Of a stretch of DNA of 64,000 nt, positions 1-8,424 are shown one piece after another. The position numbers were made by a program, and so were the translations under genes. A model generated the notes under the pieces. The model had not been told where the DNA came from. It did not search any database and saw nothing but the letters and a program-made list of their open reading frames with translations. The DNA comes from Brevibacillus sp042683565 (GTDB taxonomy: Bacteria > Bacillota > Bacilli > Brevibacillales > Brevibacillaceae). Positions within the stretch are counted from its first letter, which is position 1. Every line of letters starts with the position of its first letter. The stretch spans positions 117,290-181,289 of the forward strand of contig NZ_JBHUJW010000011.1 in NCBI RefSeq assembly GCF_042683565.1. The letters are read 5' to 3'.

Positions 1-12
1 CTTCATGGTCAT
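1..12 (-). CDS. BshB2-like bacillithiol deacetylase, first codons only (partial)
   Basis: Only the first few codons are in the window. On the minus strand a GAGGAG ribosome binding site (about 19-24) follows the yojF stop codon and precedes ATG codons at 16-18, 10-12 and 4-6; spacing favours 10-12. The identity is inferred only from the usual yojF-yojG(bshB2) gene pair in Bacillus, since no diagnostic residue is visible. Confidence 0.4.
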
Positions 13-28
13 GTTCATCTCCTCTTCC

Positions 29-373
29 CTAGAAAGGCTGTCGGCTTAACTGCAAGGATACGATCAATTTGCCCTGGCTGTCGTGACCTGCCAGGATCAA
101 CCGTTCGGATTCGGTGTCTTCGTAGTGGGTCAGACCTTCGGAGTAGACCCAGCCGTGCTCCATCTTCAGCCCGACGCGGTACGGTCCATTCCCCGAGATC
201 GAGCCGTGCGAAAAGCGGACGACGGCGTTGGTGATGAAGGTTGCGGCAGGGTGTTTGGTGCTATCAAAATGAGCGGCATACGCGCCCGTAGTCATTTCCA
301 GATGGATGTACAAATCCTGATCTTTCAGCTTGTCGATTCTGCGCTGCACTTCCGTTGGCTGGATCAGCTGCAT
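29..373 (-). CDS. yojF: YojF family protein (DUF1806)
   Basis: A 114-residue cytosolic protein with the compact YojF/DUF1806 sequence, starting MQLIQPTEVQ and containing a conserved HGWVYSEGLTHYE segment. An AGGGGG ribosome binding site lies about 7 nt before the ATG. In Bacillus this gene is next to bshB2 (yojG), the bacillithiol deacetylase, and the next gene on this strand starts within 20 nt, so the two are probably one operon linked to bacillithiol metabolism. The biochemical role of YojF itself is not known to me. Confidence 0.8.
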   Translation of the reverse strand: MQLIQPTEVQRRIDKLKDQDLYIHLEMTTGAYAAHFDSTKHPAATFITNAVVRFSHGSISGNGPYRVGLKMEHGWVYSEGLTHYEDTESERLILAGHDSQGKLIVSLQLSRQPF

Positions 374-594
374 CGTTGTGCCCCCTATCTAAAAATATGG
401 AACAGCGGTCTTACTTTCCCTAACATTAGAAAACCTCTACTCCGATGTCAAGATGGCACAGCCCGCAGAAGTGCGAAAGCAAGAGTTTGGTGCAGCAGGG
501 TATTTACGGCCAGAATATCCAGCAAGTCGGCCTGGCGCGTCCAGACGGGGAAGGGGGGGAGGGACCGTGTTCCGGGAACTGTATGCACGAGCCG

Positions 595-909
595 TTACTG
601 CGACAGGCTGGACAGCGCCACATGGAACGGGAACAGCTCTGCCTTCATGACGCCGCCGACGACAGCTGGATCGTTCTCCATGATTTCCCGCGCTTCGTCC
701 AAGGAGGCCGCTTTGAACACGACGATGCCAAATGTGGTCTCATCCACCGGAGACGTCCGCCCGGCCATAATCAGCGTGCCTTGCTCCCTGTAATTTTTCA
801 GGTAGTGAAAGTGCCGCCCGACGATCTCCCGGTGCTCGTCCGTCCAGTTTTTCTCGTTATGAAAGGCCGGCAGCAGCCGGAGTACGTAGATGAAAGTTTG
901 TTGGGTCAT
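595..909 (-). CDS. YciI family protein
   Basis: A 104-residue single-domain protein of the YciI-like dimeric alpha/beta ferredoxin fold. The sequence shows the typical pattern: N-terminal FIYVLRLLP strand, a central HFHYLKNYREQGTLIMAGR segment with the family histidine, and a C-terminal helix DEAREIMENDPAV. It is the usual length for the family. A GAGGT ribosome binding site precedes the ATG. YciI proteins have been proposed as small enzymes or stress-linked proteins, and the substrate cannot be read from sequence. It is a monocistronic minus-strand gene. Confidence 0.8.
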   Translation of the reverse strand: MTQQTFIYVLRLLPAFHNEKNWTDEHREIVGRHFHYLKNYREQGTLIMAGRTSPVDETTFGIVVFKAASLDEAREIMENDPAVVGGVMKAELFPFHVALSSLSQ

Positions 910-1029
910 GGGGATACCTCGCTTTTTAACAAATTTGAAGGGACAAGGCTACACTCGTGTGCACTCATATCGATGAAAACATCGACTGGAAAAAGGCATA
1001 TAGTTCCATTCTAACACGGTACTCCATAA

Positions 1030-1115
1030 GCGATAACGGAAGCGCTGGCGGAGGCGTCCGATATTGTCATGCTTGCAGTCAAGCCGAAAGACTCCCGCGA
1101 AGTGCTACAGCGTGC
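1030..1115 (+). pseudogene. Possible relic of a proC-like pyrroline-5-carboxylate reductase gene
   Basis: Reading + strand from 1030 gives AITEALAEASDIVMLAVKP followed by KDSREVLQ. This closely matches the second beta-alpha-beta segment of the P5C reductase Rossmann fold (pattern A-D-V-V-I-L-A-V-K-P-x-D-x-x-E-V-L). There is a stop codon just upstream (1027-1029) and no continuation of the family after about 1115. It appears to be an orphan fragment of roughly 28 codons, about 35 nt before a + strand terminator hairpin. Identification rests on a short motif and needs a search to confirm. Confidence 0.45.
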
Positions 1116-1148
1116 AGGCCGGTATAGGCCCGTCCAAAACCTGCCGCG

Positions 1149-1180
1149 CCGCTCCCATCATTGGGAGCGGTGGCTTTCTT
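1149..1180 (+). terminator. Rho-independent terminator overlapping the cupin gene end
   Basis: A perfect 9-bp stem CCGCTCCCA/TGGGAGCGG (1149-1157 / 1162-1170) with a TCAT loop is followed on the + strand by TGGCTTTCTT. The stop codon of the minus-strand cupin gene lies inside the loop. No intact + strand gene precedes it, only the proC-like relic. Confidence 0.6.
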
Positions 1181-1721
1181 CGGCTGACATGGCATCGGCC
1201 TTCGTCTCATGGACAGTCCCATATGGATGGTGAGGTGGCGCATAAATGACGTAAACTTTCAGCGGAGTGTTCCCGGTATTGGTTACGTTGTGCCATTTTC
1301 CTGCGGGGATCATAATGGCATAGTCCGCATAGGCCATTTTTTCAAAATCCAACCGATCTTTGCGGTCACCCATCTGGACAAGCCCCTGGCCTTCTTCAAT
1401 CCGAATGAATTGATCGGTTTCCGGATGAACTTCCAAACCGATGTCGTCCCCGACCGGAATGCTCATCACCGTCACCTGAAAATGCTTCCCTGTCCACAAA
1501 GCCGTGCGATAATTGGTGTTTTGCTTGGCAGCCTGGTCGATGTTCACGACAAAGGGATTCGGCCCGTAATCCCGCAGGGCAATTCCGTCGTAAAACGGAT
1601 GCCAGTGGCTGTACTGCCAGCTGTACAAATGGGGGTTCCACTGATAATTCCACAGGCTGTTATTCCAGCTGCCCTGAACAGGATAAAACCACTGATCGTG
1701 ATACCACGCATGACTGTACAT
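1158..1721 (-). CDS. Cupin domain protein with Tyr/Trp-rich N-terminus
   Basis: A 187-residue protein. Residues 1-50 are very rich in Trp, Tyr, His and Asn (for example WYHDQWFYPVQGSW), resembling Bacillus spore-coat-type leaders. Residues about 75-165 form a cupin barrel: motif 1 around GLEVHPETDQFIRIEEGQG with His and Glu metal-type residues, and motif 2 around IPAGKWHNVTNTG. The ligand and reaction are unknown. Coat or envelope association is inferred only from the aromatic N-terminus. It appears monocistronic and ends in a bidirectional-looking hairpin. Confidence 0.75.
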   Translation of the reverse strand: MYSHAWYHDQWFYPVQGSWNNSLWNYQWNPHLYSWQYSHWHPFYDGIALRDYGPNPFVVNIDQAAKQNTNYRTALWTGKHFQVTVMSIPVGDDIGLEVHPETDQFIRIEEGQGLVQMGDRKDRLDFEKMAYADYAIMIPAGKWHNVTNTGNTPLKVYVIYAPPHHPYGTVHETKADAMSAEESHRSQ

Positions 1722-1897
1722 ATGATCCTCGTCTCCTCACTTCTTCATGGTCTACCCTAGTTGTATGCGCCTGCCTAATGGAATGAATACCGAAATTGGC
1801 AAGAATGGGCGGGGGCCTACGCGTGACAACCGTGAACCTGCCTGCCAGCTTTCAGACGAAGGGCGTTCTCCACTTCGCAGATTTGCCCAAAAGAAAA

Positions 1898-1925
1898 GGC
1901 CAAACCCGGTTTTCAGAGTTTAGCC
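1898..1925 (-). terminator. Terminator downstream of the DUF4256 gene
   Basis: On the minus strand a GGCTAAAC...GTTTGGCC stem (one G.U) is followed by TTTTCTTTTG. It lies 88 nt beyond the stop codon of the DUF4256 gene at 2013. Confidence 0.55.
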
Positions 1926-2012
1926 TCCTTCAATGCTATGGTAACGTCAACAGCCACACCACCCGCTCATGCTTGGATGGAGCAAAAGCACAACGCCAAC
2001 TCCCGCTGCTTC

Positions 2013-2582
2013 CTAGACCCGCAGCGAACCGCGGAATCCTCTTGCAGCATAGTAGGATTCGGCGCCATTGTGGTACACGAAAACCGTGTCGTAACGACGA
2101 TCGCAAAAGATGGCTCCGCCAAGCTTTCTGATGCTGGCCGGTGTTTGCACCCAGCTTGACGTTTTCAAATCGAAAGCGCCGAGCTTCTGCAGCTCCCGGT
2201 ACTGTTCTTCTGTTAACAGCTCAACGCCCATGGCGGCTGCCATTTCAACCGCACTGTTTTGCGGCTTATGTTCCTTCCTCGACTCCAGCGCTTCGCGGTC
2301 GTAACAAACACTTCTGCGACCTTTGGGACTTTCCGCCGAACAATCGTAAAAAATGTATTCGCCCGTCTTTTCGTCGTAAGCGACAACATCCGGTTCGCCG
2401 GCAGTTCTCTCCATTTCATGAAGCGCCCACAGTTTTTCGGGATGAGCTTCGAGCTTTGCCTGGACATTGGCCCATTCCATCCCTTGATGGCGGTTCATGT
2501 TTTTCTCGAAGCGGGTTTTCAAGGTGTGAAGCAGCTCTTCGCGTTGTTCCGGCGATAATTCCTTTTTCTCACTGGTTGCCAT
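2013..2582 (-). CDS. DUF4256 domain protein
   Basis: A 189-residue soluble protein matching the DUF4256 family: an N-terminal LSPEQREELLHTLKTRFEKN helix, the central segment EYIFYDCSAESPKGRRSVCY, and the C-terminal segment FCDRRYDTVFVYHNGAESYY. The start at 2582 was chosen because an AGGGAG ribosome binding site lies 8 nt upstream; an in-frame ATG 14 codons earlier lacks one. Function is unknown. The gene stands alone with a terminator downstream. Confidence 0.75.
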   Translation of the reverse strand: MATSEKKELSPEQREELLHTLKTRFEKNMNRHQGMEWANVQAKLEAHPEKLWALHEMERTAGEPDVVAYDEKTGEYIFYDCSAESPKGRRSVCYDREALESRKEHKPQNSAVEMAAAMGVELLTEEQYRELQKLGAFDLKTSSWVQTPASIRKLGGAIFCDRRYDTVFVYHNGAESYYAARGFRGSLRV

Positions 2583-2624
2583 GTTTATTTCTCCCTTCAA
2601 ATGTGGTTTTGATGAGCAGCGCAC

Positions 2625-3500
2625 AGCACTTCGCGATGGGTGGGTTGCGGTTAAATGGACAACCTTGATGTGGCAGCATTCGCGACCCCTGCATCAGTCA
2701 TTTGTGCCTAATTAAATGCTCTCTGTTGGTTTTACCTCAAGATTTTCTAGTGCTCGTATAAAAATTTGTGAATCCGTTTCTTAATTCCTTCTTGTTCAGA
2801 GATAAGTATCGTTGTGAAATATTATTCAATGCCAAGAGCCTGTCATCAGCAAAAATAGTCATCTCGCCCATGTCACCTTTCCCCCACCGCCTACTCCGCC
2901 TTACAGCCGCAAGGCTTCACAGCCTTTCCCTCTCCCCTCCTCCCAGTTTTCCCCTGTAATTAAAGTCGTCACAAGAGCAGGGTAAAAATCGGAGCCAGAA
3001 CGGAGAAAATCGGGGTCAAAAAAGCAATTAATGTCGTGTGAAAGGCACGGGAAAGAGCGGGGGATTGGGCTTAGGTTTGAGACACTGATCGGAGAAAAAA
3101 TCGGAGAAATTGATCGAGATAAAACAGGAGAAAAATGCTCGAAGTCCTTGCCCCACAGGGCTTTCCTTCTTCTCCCCTCATAATAAATCCTCTCCCCTGA
3201 TTTACGAAAAAAGCCGAGGAAAAACAGGAGTGGATACCCGCATCTCGCTCGGCTGGTGGCACGACTATTTAAGCTTTCGTACAACTGTTTATGCTTTGAG
3301 ATCACTGAAATTGCTTGTTACAGAGCCGTAATATTACTGTACTGTAATGCAGTGTAGTCATTTGTAATCATTCCGAGTAATATTTTTTATTATGAGGATG
3401 TTCTAGTTTATGTTGGCTGATGTTATACTTTATCACCAGTTTATCACCAGTTTTGTCACAACGGAGGGGCTGGGTTTAGCAAGCCGTAAAGTATTGAAAT
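2625..3500. other. AT-rich, gene-poor stretch without a supported gene
   Basis: This interval contains no reading frame that resembles a known family or has a convincing ribosome binding site. The composition is unusual: pyrimidine-rich runs at 2875-2960 (repeated CTCCCCTCC-like tracts), purine-rich runs with repeated CGGAGAAA units at 3000-3140, and a tandem TTATCACCAGT repeat at 3430-3455. A minus-strand open frame at 2901-3305 is low complexity (Ser/Pro/Ile repeats) and probably not coding. Confidence 0.4.
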
Positions 3501-3512
3501 GGGTGCATAAGT

Positions 3513-3543
3513 AAAAAAATAGAGGGGTGAGAGCCCCTCTTTG
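3513..3543 (-). terminator. Terminator of the DUF3592-like gene
   Basis: The stem AGAGGGG/CCCCTCT (3521-3527 / 3534-3540) is followed on the minus strand by ATTTTTTT, directly downstream of the gene ending at 3601. It could also work weakly on the + strand (TTTGCATTTT). Confidence 0.75.
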
Positions 3544-3600
3544 CATTTTCTATATATATATACCATAGTATTATAGCTGCCATTGAGCAGTTCATCAAAG

Positions 3601-4146
3601 TCACATGACTGAAACATATACAAAAACGGCAACCAATATCGCTAATCGCAGGACAACACGCCATATCGACGCGTACCATGCATTTTTTGAAGCGTTGAAG
3701 TAAACGGGGAGGTGGAAAACGGGCGCATTGTCTTCTGGTTTATTTACGTTATAAATTATTTCGATTGCCCCTTTGCGTATCGGCCTGAAATAAATCGTGT
3801 TTTTGTACGTCTTCCCCTTCGCTTTGAATTGATAATGGTACCTTTTGTTCCTCGTCGTTGTGTGTTCGTCATAACTCTCATATTCTTCTGTGTCAAGACC
3901 CACTGTAACGCGCCGTCCATGCCTAAGCAGCTGTAGGCGGCTCCATCCCCGGAAAGCTGTCATTAGCGCAAAAATGCCAAACAGGACAAGACAGACGGAA
4001 TACCAGGGCATGTCCTCATGTCCCTCAGTAACAGTGATTAGTTCAAGTAGAAACATAATGAACAAGGTGAACCACAATAAAAACCAGAAAGAACAAAAAG
4101 TAGCGACCGCTGCCAACCAATGCACTCGATTCAGATGATTCTCCAT
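3601..4146 (-). CDS. Membrane protein with DUF3592-like domain
   Basis: A 181-residue protein with two N-terminal membrane segments (about residues 10-38 and 50-68), a soluble region of about 80 residues, and a C-terminal membrane segment (about 160-180). The soluble part has the DUF3592 pattern: a basic KRYHYQFKAKGKTYKN strand followed by Y/F-R-P-I-R-K-G and a YN-x-N-K-P-E-D motif. The start at 4146 has CGGAGGT 6 nt upstream; an ATG six codons earlier lacks this. Function is unknown. Confidence 0.65.
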   Translation of the reverse strand: MENHLNRVHWLAAVATFCSFWFLLWFTLFIMFLLELITVTEGHEDMPWYSVCLVLFGIFALMTAFRGWSRLQLLRHGRRVTVGLDTEEYESYDEHTTTRNKRYHYQFKAKGKTYKNTIYFRPIRKGAIEIIYNVNKPEDNAPVFHLPVYFNASKNAWYASIWRVVLRLAILVAVFVYVSVM

Positions 4147-4534
4147 TGCGACCTCCGTTCTCATGGTGTGATTTTCAAATGATAGCTTTAAGTTATTCTT
4201 GGTGTAACAGGGAAATCCAGTTGCACAAGAAGCTCCGACTTTTCGTATTCATACCCCCTGCCTTGAAGACGTGTGGTTTAACTTCTGGAAAGGAGTTCGT
4301 ACAGTGACGGAATGGATTCGCATCCCCCCGAAAGTGCTTCGTCCATTGCAGGTTGGTGCATGAAAAGAAGGAGGCTCCTGCATTTCGCTGACAAGTCCCA
4401 CCAACTTGCAAAACCAAGAGTTGGACTGTCAACACCACACTAGACAGATTCTTTACATACCTTCTTTTTGCAAGTGTGCATAAGCTATTGTAGGCTTGGA
4501 TAAGATATATTTTGATTTGCATTTCTAGACAAAG
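4147..4534. other. Intergenic region without a supported gene
   Basis: Open frames here (for example minus strand 4193-4522) have no ribosome binding site and no family resemblance. I see no promoter or repeat strong enough to report. Confidence 0.4.
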
Positions 4535-4553
4535 AGAGGGGATATTCCCCTCT
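4535..4553 (-). terminator. Terminator of rlmCD
   Basis: A 7-bp AGAGGGG/CCCCTCT stem is followed on the minus strand by a CTTTGTCT tail, 34 nt past the rlmCD stop codon. It has the same stem sequence as the terminator at 3521-3540. Confidence 0.6.
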
Positions 4554-4586
4554 ATTCGTTAATTACGCCAATACATCTCAGAATTC

Positions 4587-5969
4587 TTACTTCCTCACTA
4601 ACAGCGAACAGCACTCCACATGCCCCGTATGCGGAAACATATCCACCGGCTGCACATTGACCAGCTTGTACTTCGCCTGCAGCTTGGCAATATCCTTCGC
4701 CAGCGTGGACGGGTTGCAGGACACGTACACGATCTTTTCCGGCGTTACGTCCAGCAGGGAGCGGATCAGCGCGTCGTCCAGTCCTGTCCGCGGCGGGTCC
4801 ACCACTACGACATCCGGGCGGACGCCCTGCTTCGCCCATTTGGGCATCAGTTGTTCGGCGCGGCCGACGTGGAAGGTGGCGTTGGCGATGCCGTTGTGTT
4901 CAGCGTTGCGGCGGGCGTCGTCGACGGCTTCCGGGATCAGCTCGATGCCTCGGACCTCGCGAGCGTAGGGGGCGAGCCACAGCCCGATCGTGCCTGTGCC
5001 GCAGTACAGGTCCAGCACCAGCTCGCTGCCCGTCAGGCCGGCCGCTTTTTTGACCTCGTCGTACAGCTTTTTCGTCTGCTCCGGATTGAGCTGGAAAAAC
5101 GCGCGGGCCGACAGGGCAAACGACAGCTCGCCCAGCCGCTCCGTGATGGTTGGCTTGCCCCACAGGACCGTAGTCTTGTCACCGAAGACCAGCGACGTCT
5201 TCTGGCTGTTCACGTTTTGCGTGATGCCTGTCAACTGGGGGAGGCGTGTGCGCAGCTCCAGGATCAGCTCCTTGATCCGGGGGATGTCCGGCGTGGCCGT
5301 GACCAGTGTCAGCTGCGTCTCTCCTGTGCCGAATGCGACCCGCGCTACGATCGTGCGGATGACGCCTTTTCGTTTGCGCTCGTCGTATATCGGGATGCCC
5401 AGTTCCTCGAGCACCTGTTTGGCCGTCTGAACGATCCGGCTCGTCGCCTCGTGCTGGACCTGGCAGCCTTCCAGATTCACCAGCTTGTGGCTGCCTGCCT
5501 GGTACAGGCCCGCGATGAGCTTGCCGCCCTGCTGGCCGACCTGGAACTGCGCCTTGTTGCGATACCCCCACGGATTTTCCATGCCGATCGTGTCTGCCAC
5601 GGGGGGATTGTCCAGACGGGCGTATTTGCGCAGCGACTCTGCGACGATTTCCTTCTTGCTCGTAAGCTGCGCCTGATATTCCATGTGCTGCAAGCTGCAT
5701 CCGCCGCATTCCTCGTAGACCGGACAGGGCGGTACGGTGCGGGACTTCGATTTTTCTACGACCCGCAGCAGCCGCGCGAACGCGTATTTTTCCTTGACCT
5801 CCGTCACTTCCGCATGCACCACTTCGCCGGGCAAGGCTTTGTCGACGAATACGATTTTGCGTTTGAAATAGCCGATCCCTTCGCCGTTGATCCCCAGGCT
5901 TTTGATCGTCAGGGTCATCTGCTGGCCGACGCGGATGGCGGCGTCTTGTTTCTGTTGAACCGGTTTCAT
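4587..5969 (-). CDS. rlmCD: 23S rRNA (uracil-5-)-methyltransferase RlmCD
   Basis: A 460-residue SAM-dependent enzyme that makes 5-methyluridine in 23S rRNA (U747 and U1939, E. coli numbering, in Gram-positive RlmCD). An N-terminal TRAM RNA-binding domain (about residues 12-70) is followed by iron-sulfur ligand cysteines C82, C88 and C91 in PCPVYEECGGC, an RNA-binding central domain, and a Rossmann methyltransferase with the SAM motif DLYCGTGTIGLWLA and a DPPRTGLD motif. The catalytic cysteine is in YVSCNPSTL. Length and motif order are complete. RlmCD and the related TrmFO/TrmA families differ in target, so the exact uridine is inferred from family. Confidence 0.9.
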   Translation of the reverse strand: MKPVQQKQDAAIRVGQQMTLTIKSLGINGEGIGYFKRKIVFVDKALPGEVVHAEVTEVKEKYAFARLLRVVEKSKSRTVPPCPVYEECGGCSLQHMEYQAQLTSKKEIVAESLRKYARLDNPPVADTIGMENPWGYRNKAQFQVGQQGGKLIAGLYQAGSHKLVNLEGCQVQHEATSRIVQTAKQVLEELGIPIYDERKRKGVIRTIVARVAFGTGETQLTLVTATPDIPRIKELILELRTRLPQLTGITQNVNSQKTSLVFGDKTTVLWGKPTITERLGELSFALSARAFFQLNPEQTKKLYDEVKKAAGLTGSELVLDLYCGTGTIGLWLAPYAREVRGIELIPEAVDDARRNAEHNGIANATFHVGRAEQLMPKWAKQGVRPDVVVVDPPRTGLDDALIRSLLDVTPEKIVYVSCNPSTLAKDIAKLQAKYKLVNVQPVDMFPHTGHVECCSLLVRK

Positions 5970-6147
5970 CTGCTTTGTTTCCCCTTACACGTTGGATTGT
6001 CCCCCTATTATAGAGGAAATCCGGCGCGGGTGCATGCGGGCGCGGAGCTTGCGGCGGACTTGCCTTTCACAAATAATGGCAACTTCCTCCCCAGCCTTGT
6101 TTTTGTTATAATAATGCGGAGAATTGATGAGGGAGTTGTGACGCTGG

Positions 6148-6489
6148 ATGCAAGAGCTATTTGACAAAATGAAAGAATATCTCAACATGGATACCGAGAT
6201 TTCCTTCGATGAGTTTGACGGATACTATAAAAAAGTGGTGGCGTTCCTTGGCGACAACTGGACAAGCCTGAATGAAGACGAAACGATGCACATGCTGTTC
6301 GTCCTCGACAACCTCAAGTCCAACGGGGAAGACCGCGCCAAGCGCAAGACAAAGGAAGCGAAAAAATACGCGAAAATGGCACAGCGCTCCGAGATTTGGG
6401 CAAATGCACTGATCAACCGCCTGCGCGAAGCCGGCCTGAACGACGAAGAGATCGGCAAGCGTTACGAAGCGATCTACGAAGCCGTGTAA
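6148..6489 (+). CDS. Conserved hypothetical protein
   Basis: A 113-residue, charged, probably all-helical soluble protein with a basic RAKRKTKEAKKYAKMAQR stretch (about residues 63-80). I do not recognise the family. A TATAAT-like -10 lies at 6107-6112 and a GAGGGAG ribosome binding site lies slightly far (13 nt) from the ATG. A strong terminator follows 30 nt downstream, so it is probably a single-gene unit divergent from rlmCD. Confidence 0.65.
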   Translation: MQELFDKMKEYLNMDTEISFDEFDGYYKKVVAFLGDNWTSLNEDETMHMLFVLDNLKSNGEDRAKRKTKEAKKYAKMAQRSEIWANALINRLREAGLNDEEIGKRYEAIYEAV

Positions 6490-6518
6490 GGAAAAAGGAC
6501 ATACAAAGCAAAAAGAAG

Positions 6519-6556
6519 AAGGATGCAGTTGCCAGGACGGCTGCATCCTTTTTGTA
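6519..6556 (+). terminator. Terminator of the hypothetical gene at 6148
   Basis: The stem AAGGATGCAG / CTGCATCCTT is followed by TTTGT, directly after the stop codon at 6489. Confidence 0.8.
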
Positions 6557-6626
6557 TAGCGAATGGAAAAGGGCAATGCCAGCTCGCTCGCGCCACGTTC
6601 CTGACCGTCCGTTCAGCACATTCTCT

Positions 6627-6656
6627 TTGACAACGCCTCCTTCCGCCATTTATAAT
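6627..6656 (+). promoter_or_regulatory. SigA-type promoter of the ilvA T-box leader
   Basis: TTGACA (6627-6632), an 18-nt spacer, then a perfect TATAAT (6651-6656). Transcription would begin near 6663, at the start of the T-box leader. Confidence 0.8.
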
Positions 6657-6662
6657 GTGAAA

Positions 6663-6990
6663 AAATTTGAATAGTCGTTTAACTTTGCGTTGATAAGGAA
6701 GAGTAGGTGCAGTGAGCAGCGTACAGAGAGCCGTCCACAAGCTGAAAAGATGGCCGCCAGCCTGCAATCGAAAATCACCTTGGAGCGGTGTCCTGGAAAA
6801 GAAGTGGGCGTACTGCCGACTTCCCAGTAGAGGACAACGGATTCGTCCACGTTACCGGACGGGAGTTCCACGTTGAACTTCCATAAGTCTGTTTTTCGTG
6901 AGGAAAGCAGAAAAGCTGAGTGGTACCGCGATGCTCTCGCCTCAGCCAGCCGTGCATGAATAGCGCTGCTGGCAGGGCGGGAGCTTTTTT
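6663..6990 (+). promoter_or_regulatory. T-box riboswitch upstream of ilvA (isoleucine specifier likely)
   Basis: The leader contains the T-box core TGGTACCGCG (6921-6930) and ends in a large terminator stem, GCTCTCGCCTCAGCCAGC pairing with 6967-6984, followed by TTTTTT (6985-6990). Stem I has the AGTA loop-E signature near 6702 and an opposite GAA at 6770-6772. ATC isoleucine codons occur on both sides of this GAA (6767-6769 and 6774-6776), so the specifier is probably Ile. Uncharged tRNA-Ile would stabilise the antiterminator and turn on ilvA. Confidence 0.85.
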
Positions 6991-7039
6991 ATACAGATGA
7001 GAATTTGTCAGATTCTGATAGGAGAGGAGCATCACCGAT

Positions 7040-8296
7040 ATGCAAACCATTTCAACTGTCCGAGTAGAAGATATCGTCGTTGCCAACCATGCGCTGAAAG
7101 ACGTGGTAGAAAAAACGCCTTTGCAAAGGAACAAGGTGCTGTCCGAACGCTATGGCTGCAACGTTTACCTGAAGCGGGAGGATTTGCAGGTCGTCCGGTC
7201 GTTTAAAATTCGCGGCGCGTATCATTTCATCCGCAGCCTGTCTGCAACGGAGCGCGCGCGGGGTGTTGTCTGCGCCAGCGCGGGCAACCATGCGCAGGGA
7301 GTGGCGTATTCGTGCCAGCAGTTGCAGATTCAGGGCACGATTTTCATGCCGACGACGACGCCGCGGCAAAAGGTGTCCCAGGTCAAGCACTTTGGCGGCT
7401 CGTATGTGGAAGTGGTGCTGGTCGGCGACACTTTCGACGATTCGTTTGCGGAAGCGATGAAATACTGCCAGCAGGAAGACCGCACCTTTGTCCACCCGTT
7501 CGACGATCCACTGGTGGTGGCGGGTCAGGGTACGGTCGGGCTGGAAATTTTGAACGACATGGAGGAGCCTGCTGATTTCGTCTTCGCAAGCATCGGCGGA
7601 GGAGGTCTGGTGGCGGGCATCGGGACGTATGTAAAAGGTGTGAGTCCGGCGACGAAGATCGTTGGGGTGGAGCCGTCCGGTGCGCCGTCGATGAAAGCGG
7701 CGCTGGAGCAGGGCGATGTCGTGACGCTGGATGAGATCGACAAGTTCGTGGACGGAGCCGCGGTGAAACAGGTCGGGCGGCTGACCATGAGCATCTGCCG
7801 GGACGTGCTGGATGACATCGTGCTCGTGCCGGAAGGAAAGGTGTGCACGACCATTCTGGAGCTGTACAACAGCAGCGCGATCGTCGTAGAGCCTGCCGGA
7901 GCCTTGTCGATTGCGGCGCTCGATCTGTACCGCGACCAGATCGCGGGCAAGAACGTGGTGTGTGTCATCAGCGGCGGCAACAACGATATCGACCGGATGC
8001 AGGAGATCAAGGAGCGCTCCCTGCTGCACGAAGGGCTGAAGCACTACTTCGTGATCAACTTCCCGCAGCGCGCCGGTGCCTTGCGCGAGTTCATGGAAAA
8101 GGTGCTGGGCCCGCATGACGACATCACCCGGTTTGAGTACACGAAAAAGAACAACAAGGAAAACGGACCGGCCCTGGTCGGCATCGAGCTGAAGTGCCAG
8201 GACGACTACGGCCCTCTCGTGGCGCGGATGAAGCAGCACAGCATCCGTTACGTGGAGATCACCCATGATCCGTACTTGTTCAACCTGTTGATCTGA
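7040..8296 (+). CDS. ilvA: Threonine dehydratase (threonine ammonia-lyase)
   Basis: A 418-residue PLP enzyme converting L-threonine to 2-oxobutanoate and ammonia, the first step of isoleucine synthesis. The PLP lysine is K56 in SFKIRGAY. The glycine-rich phosphate loop is SIGGGGLVAG, and the SGGNN loop is near residue 313. A single ACT-like regulatory domain occupies about residues 330-418 (HYFVINFPQRAGALREF), which matches the short IlvA form of Bacillus rather than the two-ACT form of E. coli. It is a single-gene unit behind a T-box leader. The SD GGAGAGGAG lies about 10 nt upstream. Confidence 0.93.
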   Translation: MQTISTVRVEDIVVANHALKDVVEKTPLQRNKVLSERYGCNVYLKREDLQVVRSFKIRGAYHFIRSLSATERARGVVCASAGNHAQGVAYSCQQLQIQGTIFMPTTTPRQKVSQVKHFGGSYVEVVLVGDTFDDSFAEAMKYCQQEDRTFVHPFDDPLVVAGQGTVGLEILNDMEEPADFVFASIGGGGLVAGIGTYVKGVSPATKIVGVEPSGAPSMKAALEQGDVVTLDEIDKFVDGAAVKQVGRLTMSICRDVLDDIVLVPEGKVCTTILELYNSSAIVVEPAGALSIAALDLYRDQIAGKNVVCVISGGNNDIDRMQEIKERSLLHEGLKHYFVINFPQRAGALREFMEKVLGPHDDITRFEYTKKNNKENGPALVGIELKCQDDYGPLVARMKQHSIRYVEITHDPYLFNLLI

Positions 8297-8424
8297 GGAA
8301 TTGTGTTACAACAGATCGAGAAAATGCAAAAATGTATGAATACAGCGAAAATAAGAGCATGCAGCAGAATACCGGAGCGAGAGAAAGCTAGCGGGGCGCA
8401 ATGTGATATAACAAACTTTTATAA

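Noticed and set aside
2901..3305. 134-codon minus-strand open frame
   Set aside because: It is low complexity (Ser/Pro/Phe repeats from purine/pyrimidine tracts), with no SD and no similarity to known proteins.
4193..4522. 109-codon minus-strand open frame downstream of rlmCD
   Set aside because: No ribosome binding site, unusual composition and no recognised family; not supported as a gene.
4620..6164. Very long open frame (about 514 codons) on the + strand opposite rlmCD
   Set aside because: It is exactly antisense to a well-supported methyltransferase gene, has no family features and no ribosome binding site; it is a consequence of GC-rich codon bias.
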